The translations under genes and the position numbers were made by a program. Of a DNA stretch of 57,649 nt, positions 15,761-22,592 are shown piece by piece (position 1 is the stretch's first letter; each line of letters starts with the position of its first letter). Location: the NCBI GenBank assembly GCA_036823295.1, contig DAISGD010000017.1, forward strand, positions 1 to 57,649. The letters are read 5' to 3'. The DNA is from UBA4742 sp002403895. GTDB lineage: Bacteria; Actinomycetota; Acidimicrobiia; Acidimicrobiales; Acidimicrobilacustridaceae. The notes under the pieces are model-generated. The model ran no database searches, was not told where the DNA came from, and saw only the letters and a list, made by a program, of their open reading frames with translations.

Positions 15761-15786
15761 CGGGGCGGACCATGCGGTCCGCCCCG
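15761..15786 (-). promoter_or_regulatory. intercistronic hairpin between the two pilin genes
   Basis: Perfect 11-bp stem CGGGGCGGACC / GGTCCGCCCCG with a 4-nt loop. It lies after the stop of the first pilin gene and about 38 nt before the start of the second. It could act as a partial terminator or as an mRNA 3'-end stabiliser. Confidence 0.7.
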
Positions 15787-15810
15787 TGAACCGTGCTGGG
15801 TGCAGCTGGA

Positions 15811-15999
15811 TCAGCCGGCGACAGCCGAGCCGACCGACGAGAACTTGCTCGAAGCCTTCTGACCAAGGAAGGTCACGGCGACGATGCACACCACGGCGAT
15901 GAGCGCAACGAGGAGGGCGTACTCCACGAGCGAGGCACCACGGTCGGTCTTGCAACGGGCCTGGAGCCAGGCGCTGACAAACTCATAAGAGGTAAGCAT
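15811..15999 (-). CDS. flp: Flp-type pilin (first copy)
   Basis: 62 aa prepilin. The leader MLTSYEFVSAWLQARCKTDRG ends in Gly, and the mature part begins ASLVEYALLVALIAVVCIVA with Glu5 and Tyr6. The tail is GQKASSKFSSVGSAVAG. It is clearly homologous to the neighbouring copy but the leader and tail differ, so the two may be major and minor pilins. ATG 15999 is preceded by AAGGGAGAAC. It is promoter-proximal in a two-pilin unit that runs toward the Tad operon. Confidence 0.93.
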   Translation of the reverse strand: MLTSYEFVSAWLQARCKTDRGASLVEYALLVALIAVVCIVAVTFLGQKASSKFSSVGSAVAG

Positions 16000-16074
16000 T
16001 TGGGTAGTTCTCCCTTTTCTGGTGCTAACGGTTACCCCGATGAGCCCGGGGCGGCTTCCTGTCCGTAGAAGTAT

Positions 16075-16098
16075 CGTCGCTCGGAGCGACAAACCTTA
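16075..16098 (-). promoter_or_regulatory. pilin promoter with palindrome at the transcript start
   Basis: On the minus strand TAAGGT (16098-16093) is the -10. The expected transcription start near 16086 falls inside the 15-bp palindrome GTCGCTCGGAGCGAC (16075-16089). The pilin mRNA would begin with a small hairpin, or the palindrome is an operator at +1. The leader to ATG 15999 is about 87 nt and also contains CCCCG...CGGGG. Confidence 0.5.
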
Positions 16099-16201
16099 AT
16101 AGGGCGGACGGACTATTTTCGGGCCCTGCGGACCGTGCTCCAGAGCGCGGAAAACCCCGGAGATCCAGGAGATCCAAGCGGTCGTGGCCGCGGCGAGGCG
16201 G

Positions 16202-16846
16202 TCAATCCAGGCTGACGATGCCCATGCGCACCGCTTGGAGCACCGCCTGGGTGCGGTCGCGGGCATCGAGCTTCTGGTAAATCGAGGCCAGGTGGTTCTT
16301 GACCGTCTTCTGGCTGATGTACAACTTCTCGGCCACTTCGGGGGTGGAGCAGCCATCAGCGATGAGCTGGAGCACTTCTTCCTCCCGACGGGTCACGATG
16401 CGGTCCTCATCGCGATGGGGCTGGTCGAGCCGCCGCACCTCGTCGAGCATGCTCGCCGCCAGCTGGGGTGACAGGGCCGTTTCGCCGCTCACCGCCATGC
16501 GTACGGCCGAGGAGATCTCCTCGGTCGAGCAGTCCTTCACCAGGTAGCCGCTGGCGCCGGCTCGGATGGCGGACGTGAGCACTTCCTGGTCGGCATGCAT
16601 GGTGAGCATGACGATCTTGATCTCGGGGCAGCTGGCCCGGATCTGCCGGGTGGCCTCCACCCCATCGACCTCGGGCATGGTGACGTCCATGAGGATGACA
16701 TCAGGACGGAGTTCCTCCGCCAAGCGGATGGCCTCGTCACCATCGCGGGCCTCGCCGACCACATCGAACCCCTGGTCGATCATGGAACGCCGCAAGCCCT
16801 CTCGGAGCATGCGATGGTCGTCGGCCAGCATCAGGCGGATGCTCAC
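16202..16846 (-). CDS. NarL/LuxR-family response regulator
   Basis: 214 aa. The receiver domain has acidic pocket DD in MLADDHRM, phospho-acceptor Asp54 in ILMDVTMPEVDG, Thr in MLTMHAD and Lys in LVKDCS. The C-terminal GerE helix-turn-helix (about 150-210) reads RREEEVLQLIADGCSTPEVA with recognition helix SQKTVKNHLASIYQKL. The GTG start has GAGGGGG a few nt upstream. It lies 102 nt downstream of the histidine kinase on the same strand and just upstream of the pilin genes, so control of pilins is plausible but inferred. A TAGGGT hexamer may give it an extra promoter. Confidence 0.95.
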   Translation of the reverse strand: MSIRLMLADDHRMLREGLRRSMIDQGFDVVGEARDGDEAIRLAEELRPDVILMDVTMPEVDGVEATRQIRASCPEIKIVMLTMHADQEVLTSAIRAGASGYLVKDCSTEEISSAVRMAVSGETALSPQLAASMLDEVRRLDQPHRDEDRIVTRREEEVLQLIADGCSTPEVAEKLYISQKTVKNHLASIYQKLDARDRTQAVLQAVRMGIVSLD

Positions 16847-16900
16847 ACAGTCCCCCTCGAGAGTCGGGCGATCGGGCGGAAGCAGCCCGGTTAGCTCTCC

Positions 16901-16906
16901 ACCCTA
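16901..16906 (-). promoter_or_regulatory. possible internal -10 for the response regulator
   Basis: TAGGGT on the minus strand within the 102-nt kinase-regulator gap. Transcription would start near 16894, giving a leader of about 48 nt that includes the GAGGGGG ribosome binding site. Confidence 0.35.
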
Positions 16907-16948
16907 CCGGGCCGAACCCTGCGGGGGGTGGTCATCGGCGCGAGAGGT

Positions 16949-18766
16949 TCATGTCCCTGACATGGCCGGCGAGCCCGATCCGGACCGCTCGCCGTCGACC
17001 AATTGGATGAGACTGACCCGGACCCGGGTGCCCTTGCTGACCTGGCTGGAGAGCTCCAGGGTGGCGCCGATGCTCGACGCGCGCTCGCGCATACCGAGGA
17101 TCCCATAAGAGTCGAGTCGTCCGGCCTTGCCGATGGGGAAACCTTGGCCGTTGTCGGTGATCTCCAGGGCGGCGGACGTGCCGTTGCAGCGCCACAGCAC
17201 CCGAGCCCGGGTGGCCTGGGCGTGGCGCTCGACGTTGGTGAGCGCCTCCTGGGCGATGCGCCACATCTCCCGCTCTTGCAGGATGGGCAGTCGCGGCCCC
17301 CGGTCGCAGAACAACTCGATCGTCAGGCCGCTGCGGGCCTGGACCTGACCGACGTAGGCCTCCAGGGTGTCGGCCATGTCCTGGCTGTCGGAGACATCGG
17401 TGCGCAGGTCGTAGAGGGTGTCGCGCACTTCCCGGATCACGGAGCGGACGTCGTCGCGTAGTTGGTCCAGGGCGGTGCCGATGGCCTCGCCCTTTCCTTC
17501 GCGGGCCACGATGCGATCCAACTCGAAGGCCAGGTAGGCCAGGGATTGGCCGATGCGATCATGGAGGTCACGGGCGATGCGGGTGCGTTCCTCATCGGCG
17601 CCCACGGTGCGCAGACGCCCGAACCAGCGGGCGTTGTCGATGGCCAGGGCCACCGGTTCCACGAACCCCTTCAACAACTCGAGATCGCGGGCGGTGAAAT
17701 GGTGCGAGGCCTGGTGCTCGACTGCCAGGAGGCCGATGACGGAGCCGCGTGCCGCCAGCACGGCGTAGAGCCCCGACGCGGCCTTGGGGCCGAGGCCCGG
17801 TCCCCCGGAGTTGACCAGGTCGGGCATCCCGATGACGGTCTCGCCGGCCACGGCGGCCCGAAGCGGCGGGGGCAGGTCCTTGCGGGCCAGCTTGGCGGGG
17901 AGGCGAACGTTCTCGCGCCGCAGCACCTGCCAGGTGGCGTCGGTGTCGTCCAGGGTCAACACGGCGGCCGAATCGAAGTCGAACAGGCCGCGTAGCCGGG
18001 CGATGGTGGTATCGAGCACGTCGTCCATGTCGAGAGACGCCGGCAGGGTCTGGGTGACCCGATGCAGGCTGAACAGCAGGGCGTTGGCGTCGGCCAGGCG
18101 GCCGAGGCGGTCCAGGGCGAGCGAGTGCTGCCGGTCGGCCTCGCCTGAGATGCGCCGGGCGTAGCCGGCCACGACGGCGACCAGGATGACGACGAGGCTC
18201 CACTGGGCCGAGATCTGGATCCGGGCGTCGGACGAGTCGGACAGGAGATACGTGAAGGTCACCGTGAAGGCGGACACGATGGCGACCCGGAGGGCGAAGC
18301 CGAAGCCCCGGCTGAAGCCGGCGACGATGACGGCGGTCATCAGCGAGAAGATGAACGGCGAGTCCCATCCTCCGGTGGTGCACACCGCCGCCACCCCGAG
18401 GGCGACCTCGGCCAACACCTCGATGAGGCTGCGATTCGTGCCCAGGTACTTGATGGGGTGGATGGTGCGCAGGACCGTGTAGAGCACCAAGGCGACGCAC
18501 CATCCGATGATCACGGCGCCCCCGTCCGTGCGTTGGATGGCCAGGCCCATCGACACGATGGTGGTGGCCCAGCGGATGGCCAGGATGGCCGGTCCGAACG
18601 CCGCCACCCGGTCGACCGGCTCGACGGTGCCCATGCCGTCGCGAGCCGACGTGCCGTCAGTCGTATCCGCGAATCGGGTCAGACGCTCGAGCCAGGCGCG
18701 CGTCCGATCAGGCCTGGTGCCGGAGGGCAGTCGGGCGGGCGCGCCGGGAGTGGGGGACTCGTCCAC
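16949..18766 (-). CDS. membrane sensor histidine kinase (HisKA_3, GAF)
   Basis: 605 aa. A basic N-terminus is followed by about five to six membrane helices (residues 52-215). Next come a GAF domain (about 245-385, ASLDMDDVLDTTIARLRGL...), a HisKA_3 dimerisation domain with phospho-accepting His402 in RIARDLHDRIGQSLAYL, and an HATPase_c domain with N-box EALTNVERHA and G-box DNGQGFPIG. This is the NarX/DegS/LiaS type that pairs with NarL-like regulators, and such a regulator follows directly. The membrane part has no large external loop, suggesting sensing within the membrane or through the cytosolic GAF domain. Start GTG 18766 lacks a clear ribosome binding site. It diverges from coaE with 71 nt between the starts. 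Confidence 0.92.
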   Translation of the reverse strand: MDESPTPGAPARLPSGTRPDRTRAWLERLTRFADTTDGTSARDGMGTVEPVDRVAAFGPAILAIRWATTIVSMGLAIQRTDGGAVIIGWCVALVLYTVLRTIHPIKYLGTNRSLIEVLAEVALGVAAVCTTGGWDSPFIFSLMTAVIVAGFSRGFGFALRVAIVSAFTVTFTYLLSDSSDARIQISAQWSLVVILVAVVAGYARRISGEADRQHSLALDRLGRLADANALLFSLHRVTQTLPASLDMDDVLDTTIARLRGLFDFDSAAVLTLDDTDATWQVLRRENVRLPAKLARKDLPPPLRAAVAGETVIGMPDLVNSGGPGLGPKAASGLYAVLAARGSVIGLLAVEHQASHHFTARDLELLKGFVEPVALAIDNARWFGRLRTVGADEERTRIARDLHDRIGQSLAYLAFELDRIVAREGKGEAIGTALDQLRDDVRSVIREVRDTLYDLRTDVSDSQDMADTLEAYVGQVQARSGLTIELFCDRGPRLPILQEREMWRIAQEALTNVERHAQATRARVLWRCNGTSAALEITDNGQGFPIGKAGRLDSYGILGMRERASSIGATLELSSQVSKGTRVRVSLIQLVDGERSGSGSPAMSGT

Positions 18767-18823
18767 AATGAGCCTGTCGGTCGAGAGGGCACAGGACTTG
18801 AGGCCAGATGGCCGGCTCGATGG

Positions 18824-18829
18824 TACCGT
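18824..18829 (+). promoter_or_regulatory. -10 hexamer, leaderless start of coaE
   Basis: TACCGT followed by 8 nt and GTG 18838, with no Shine-Dalgarno sequence. Confidence 0.6.
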
Positions 18830-18837
18830 CGCCCGCC

Positions 18838-19431
18838 GTGCTGCTCGTGGGACTCACCGGGGGAATCGGATCAGGCAAGTCCACGGTGTCGGCGTCGCTG
18901 GCCGAGCGGGGGGCCGAGGTCATCGACGCCGATGCCATCGTGAGAGCGTTGCAGGAGCCGGGCATGCCGGTGTTCGATGCCATGATCGAGTGCTTCGGGC
19001 CCGGCATCGTGGCCCCGGACGGCTCGCTCGACCGTCAGGCGGTCGCCGACCGGGTGTTTGCCGACGGCGAGGCCCTGCAGGCCCTGAATGCCATTGTGCA
19101 CCCTGCGGTAGGGACCGAGATCGCCCGCCGCCTGGAGAATGCTTCAACCGGCGACGGGGTGGTCATCCTCGATGTGCCCCTGCTGGTGGAATCGGGTCGA
19201 GACGACTTGGCCGGACTGATCGTGGTGGACCTCGACCCCGAAGTGGCCATCTCGCGCCTGGTCGAGCAGCGGGGGTTCAGCGAGGCGGACGCCCGGGCCC
19301 GCATCGCCCGCCAAGTTTCGCGTGACGACCGTCTGGCCCGGGCGGACTTCGTTATCCACAATCACGGGAATCGCGCCGAGTTGGCTGAGCAGATCGAGGC
19401 GTGCTGGGGTTGGATCCGGACCCTGTCCTGA
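18838..19431 (+). CDS. coaE: dephospho-CoA kinase
   Basis: 197 aa; phosphorylates dephospho-CoA in the last step of CoA synthesis. The P-loop GGIGSGKST sits at residues 7-15, followed by the substrate-site ADAIVRALQEPG and lid-region VEQRGFSEADARARIARQ. The protein is a single-domain CoaE without the C-terminal extension seen in mycobacteria. Start GTG 18838 rather than an ATG ten codons upstream because it follows TACCGT at leaderless spacing. It is convergent with dprE1, with only 13 nt between stops. In mycobacteria coaE closely follows rpsA; here about 11.5 kb of pilus and regulatory genes intervene. Confidence 0.95.
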   Translation: MLLVGLTGGIGSGKSTVSASLAERGAEVIDADAIVRALQEPGMPVFDAMIECFGPGIVAPDGSLDRQAVADRVFADGEALQALNAIVHPAVGTEIARRLENASTGDGVVILDVPLLVESGRDDLAGLIVVDLDPEVAISRLVEQRGFSEADARARIARQVSRDDRLARADFVIHNHGNRAELAEQIEACWGWIRTLS

Positions 19432-19444
19432 CCGGTGAAGGGGC

Positions 19445-20842
19445 TCAGAGGCCGAGGCGGCGGGCCAGATCGCTCCGCAACCTGGCCTCGGGGTCAACCT
19501 GAGCCCGCACGGCTCGCCATTCGTCCAGACGCGGGTACATGGCCGGGAGGAGCTCTGCTCGCACCCGACTGTCCTTGGCCAGATAGACCCGCCCTCCGGC
19601 CGCGACCACATGGTCGTCGAGCTCGTCGAGGAGGGGTCCGAGGCCCGACATCCCAACCGGGATGTCGAGCGCCAGGGTCCACCCGGGCATCGGGAACGAA
19701 AGGGGGCCTTGGTTTCCCGGTCCGAAGCGCTTCAGCACGGCCAGGAACGACGTGCACCCGCTGGCACTCAGGCGCTCCACCGTGTGGCGGACGGTGTCCA
19801 CTGCGTCCAGGGGGACGGCGTACTGCCACTGCAGGAAGCCCCGGGGCCCGTACATCCGCGGGAACCGGTCGACCAGGTCGAGGGGATGGAAGAAGGTCGG
19901 GATGGTCTGGAGCTCGTCGCGACGGGTCTTGCGTGCCCTGCGGAACCACAGCTCGTTGAACGCCCCCATGCTCCGGCGATTCAGGAGCCCGGACGGCACC
20001 AGGGGCGGAGCGGTAACGAGCACCTTGGGGTCATAGGCGAGCCGATCCTCGGGTTGGCCGTCGACCTCGTCCCGGCGGGCGAAGCGACCTCGGGTGAGGA
20101 TGGAGCGGCCCATGCCCCGGCCCCGGGCGATGAGGTCGATCCACGCGACCGAGTAGTCGTAGTCGTGGTCGCCATGCTCCATGAGGGCCATGACCGCGTC
20201 GAGGTCCGGGGCGCGGTCGGTGTCGACCAGCACTTGGCTCGTCTCGATCGGGGGGCACCGGAAGGTGGCCTCGAGGATCATGCCCGTGAGGCCCATGCCG
20301 CCCGCCGTGGCCCAGAACACCTCCGCGTGGTGGTCGGGGGAGACCTCGAGCACCGAGCCGTCGGGCAGCGCCAGCGTGATGCTCAACACGTGGTTGCACC
20401 ACGATCCGGCGTGATGGTGGTTCTTCCCGTGGATATCGGCGGCGATGGCGCCCCCGACGGTCACGTAGCGGGTCCCTGGGGTCACCGGCACGAAGAACCC
20501 GCGTGGCACGAGGTCGCGCATCAGCGCGTCCAGGCTGGCACCGCCCGAAGCGCGGACGATGCCGGTGGTCGGAGCGAGGTGGAAATCCAGCACCCCGGTG
20601 GTGTCGATGACCCTCCCGCCGGCATTCTGGGCGCTGTCGCCGTACGCTCGGCCGAGGCCGCGGGCGATCACCCCCCGAGCCGGGATGTCGGCCATCGACG
20701 CGGCCAGATCCTCGGCGGAGGTGGGACGCGCCACCAGAGCGGCGGTGGGCGACGTCCCTCCCCAGCCGGCCAGCAGGCGTCGGCGAAGCGCCGGGAGCCC
20801 GAGCGCGGCGGCGGGCTCAGGTGCGGTAGACGGCATAGGCAT
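19445..20842 (-). CDS. dprE1: decaprenylphosphoryl-ribose 2'-oxidase DprE1
   Basis: 465 aa FAD enzyme that, with DprE2, epimerises decaprenyl-phospho-ribose to decaprenyl-phospho-arabinose. The FAD-binding part shows VTVGGAIAADIHGKNHHHAG, very close to the mycobacterial sequence, including the His of DIHGKNHH. The C-terminal part has YGPRGFLQWQYAVP, PLSFPMPGW and AKDSR (Lys423, equivalent to Lys418). The position of mycobacterial Cys387, target of benzothiazinones, is Ala391 here (GWTLALD against GWNICVD). The start is ATG 20842 or 20836, overlapping the end of ubiA by about 20 nt. It is the last gene of a three-gene unit. Confidence 0.93.
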   Translation of the reverse strand: MPMPSTAPEPAAALGLPALRRRLLAGWGGTSPTAALVARPTSAEDLAASMADIPARGVIARGLGRAYGDSAQNAGGRVIDTTGVLDFHLAPTTGIVRASGGASLDALMRDLVPRGFFVPVTPGTRYVTVGGAIAADIHGKNHHHAGSWCNHVLSITLALPDGSVLEVSPDHHAEVFWATAGGMGLTGMILEATFRCPPIETSQVLVDTDRAPDLDAVMALMEHGDHDYDYSVAWIDLIARGRGMGRSILTRGRFARRDEVDGQPEDRLAYDPKVLVTAPPLVPSGLLNRRSMGAFNELWFRRARKTRRDELQTIPTFFHPLDLVDRFPRMYGPRGFLQWQYAVPLDAVDTVRHTVERLSASGCTSFLAVLKRFGPGNQGPLSFPMPGWTLALDIPVGMSGLGPLLDELDDHVVAAGGRVYLAKDSRVRAELLPAMYPRLDEWRAVRAQVDPEARLRSDLARRLGL

Positions 20843-21722
20843 AGATGATTGCCCAGACGGCGCCTGAGAGCAGGATGGTGCGGTTCGAGGTGAGCACCTG
20901 TTCGGGGTGCTCACCGCCGCCCTGTTCGAGGATGAGGGCGTACTGGAAGATGGCGATGGCGAACGGCACGATGGACAGCTGGAACCAGACCGAGCCTGAT
21001 CCGGCCGTGGAGGCCGAGTCGAACGCCCACAGGCAGTAGGCGACGAGGACGACCCCGGTGGCGACCGACCGCAGGTAGCGCAAGAAGTCGGCGGTGTAGA
21101 CGCCGAGGGTGGCCCGCACCTCGCCGGCCCGGTCGCCCAGCTGGCTCAGCTCCCCCTCCCGCTTGCCCACCACCACCAGCAGGGCCCCGAAGCTGGTGAC
21201 GATGAAGAACCACTCGGAAATGGGGACCCCGGTGGCGGCGGCACCGGCGATGGCTCGCAGGACGAACCCCGCGGCCACGGCCACGATGTCGAGGATGGCG
21301 ATCCGCTTGAGGCCGAAGGAGTAGGCGGTGGTCAAGACCAGGTAGGCGAAGAGGGTGATGCCCAGGTCGCGGGTCGTGGCGAAACCGATGGCCAGCGCGG
21401 CGATGATGAGGACGCCGCCGATGGCGTAGGCGGTGGTGATGGGGATCAGTCCCGTGACGATCGGGCGGTCGCGCTTGACCGGATGCATCCGGTCGGCCTC
21501 GACATCACGGGCGTCGTTGAGCAGGTAGGTGCCGCTGGCGGCCAGGCAGAAGGCCACGAAGGCCAGGAGCGACTTGGTGACGGTCGACCTCATATCTATG
21601 GTGCCGGCTGCCACCGGGGCGGCGAACACCAGGACGTTCTTGGCCCACTGACGGGGACGCAGGGCGCGGATCAGGCCACGAGCCCGCGCTCCGGCATCGT
21701 GCGTCTCGTCGGTGGCGGCCAT
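20817..21722 (-). CDS. ubiA: decaprenyl-phosphate phosphoribosyltransferase (UbiA family)
   Basis: 301 aa with about eight to nine membrane helices. It transfers 5-phosphoribose from PRPP to decaprenyl phosphate, the first committed step to decaprenyl-phospho-arabinose. The prenyltransferase motif NDARDVEADRMHPVKRDRPI begins at Asn69, and the second conserved region is YSFGLKRIAILDIVAV. The N-terminal LRPRQWAKNVLVFAAP is characteristic of the Rv3806c-type subgroup rather than of quinone UbiA proteins. ATG 21722 lies 2 nt after the dprE2 stop. The neighbours dprE2 and dprE1 settle the assignment. Confidence 0.93.
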   Translation of the reverse strand: MAATDETHDAGARARGLIRALRPRQWAKNVLVFAAPVAAGTIDMRSTVTKSLLAFVAFCLAASGTYLLNDARDVEADRMHPVKRDRPIVTGLIPITTAYAIGGVLIIAALAIGFATTRDLGITLFAYLVLTTAYSFGLKRIAILDIVAVAAGFVLRAIAGAAATGVPISEWFFIVTSFGALLVVVGKREGELSQLGDRAGEVRATLGVYTADFLRYLRSVATGVVLVAYCLWAFDSASTAGSGSVWFQLSIVPFAIAIFQYALILEQGGGEHPEQVLTSNRTILLSGAVWAIIYAYAVYRT

Positions 21723-21724
21723 GG

Positions 21725-22486
21725 TCAGCGGGCGGACACGATCCGCCACAACCGCCGCGGGAGATGGCGCAGCACGGCGAACACCCAGCGCACCAGGGGC
21801 GGCGCCCACACGGTGTGCGAGCCCCGTTCCAGGCCCCGGACAATCTGCTCAGCCACCGCATCGGCCGTGGTGGCGAACGGCTGGGCGGCCATGCCGGCGG
21901 TCATGCGGGTGTGGACGAACCCGGGTCGCACCACCATGACCCGGGCCCCGGTGCCGACCAGCGCATCGCCGAGACCCTGGGAGAAGGCATCCAGGCCGGC
22001 TTTGGTCGAGCCGTACACGTAGTTCGTCTTGCGGGCCCGTTCGGCCGCCACTGACGACAGGACCACCAGGGTTCCGTGGCCCTGGTCCCGGAAACGGTCG
22101 GCCACGACCAGCGAGGACGATACGGCGCCGACGAAGTTGATGCGGACCGCGTCCGCCGCTGCCTCCGGGTGTTCGTCGAAGTCGTCCTGGTCGCCCAGCA
22201 CGCCGAACGCGACCAGGACGAGGTCGAGATCGGGATGGCGGTCGAACACCGCACCGATCACGCGCGGGTGTGACAGCGTGTCGAACGCGTCGAAGGCGAT
22301 CACCTCGACCTCGGCGCCCCGGCCTCGCAGCTCGTCGGCGGCGTCCGCCACGGCGGCCGGGTCCCGCACCGCGAGCACGACGGTGCGGCAGCGGCCCTCG
22401 ATCAACCGCCTGACGGTGGCCAGGGCGATCTCCGAGGCACCGCCGAGTACGAGGACCGACTGCGGCGATCCGAGGGCGTCCTGCAT
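21725..22486 (-). CDS. dprE2: decaprenylphosphoryl-2-keto-ribose reductase DprE2
   Basis: 253 aa short-chain dehydrogenase. The NAD(P) site is VLVLGGASEIALATVRRL, in the GGxSEI form typical of DprE2. The catalytic Ser is in VVLSSVAAERA, and YVYGSTKAG supplies Tyr and Lys. It reduces the keto intermediate made by DprE1 to decaprenyl-phospho-arabinose. ATG 22486 has GGAG about 7 nt upstream. An ATG at 22522 lacks a ribosome binding site and lies too close to the -10. It is the first gene of the dprE2-ubiA-dprE1 unit. A hydrophobic C-terminal helix (LVRWVFAVLRHLPRRLWR) may attach it to the membrane. Confidence 0.93.
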   Translation of the reverse strand: MQDALGSPQSVLVLGGASEIALATVRRLIEGRCRTVVLAVRDPAAVADAADELRGRGAEVEVIAFDAFDTLSHPRVIGAVFDRHPDLDLVLVAFGVLGDQDDFDEHPEAAADAVRINFVGAVSSSLVVADRFRDQGHGTLVVLSSVAAERARKTNYVYGSTKAGLDAFSQGLGDALVGTGARVMVVRPGFVHTRMTAGMAAQPFATTADAVAEQIVRGLERGSHTVWAPPLVRWVFAVLRHLPRRLWRIVSAR

Positions 22487-22525
22487 GGGGGGGCTCCAGT
22501 GAGGGGCTCGACGGCGGGGCATGTG

Positions 22526-22531
22526 ACCTTA
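22526..22531 (-). promoter_or_regulatory. -10 hexamer of the dprE2-ubiA-dprE1 unit
   Basis: TAAGGT on the minus strand. Transcription would start near 22519, leaving a 33-nt leader that contains GGAG before ATG 22486. Confidence 0.5.
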
Positions 22532-22580
22532 GCGCCCGGCTAGCGGCCGACGGTGCCTCCGAGGCCGCGGCCCTTGGCTC

Positions 22581-22586
22581 TATGGT
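22581..22586 (+). promoter_or_regulatory. -10 hexamer, leaderless start at 22593
   Basis: TATGGT is followed by 6 nt (GGCCGC) and ATG 22593. Confidence 0.6.
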
Positions 22587-22592
22587 GGCCGC

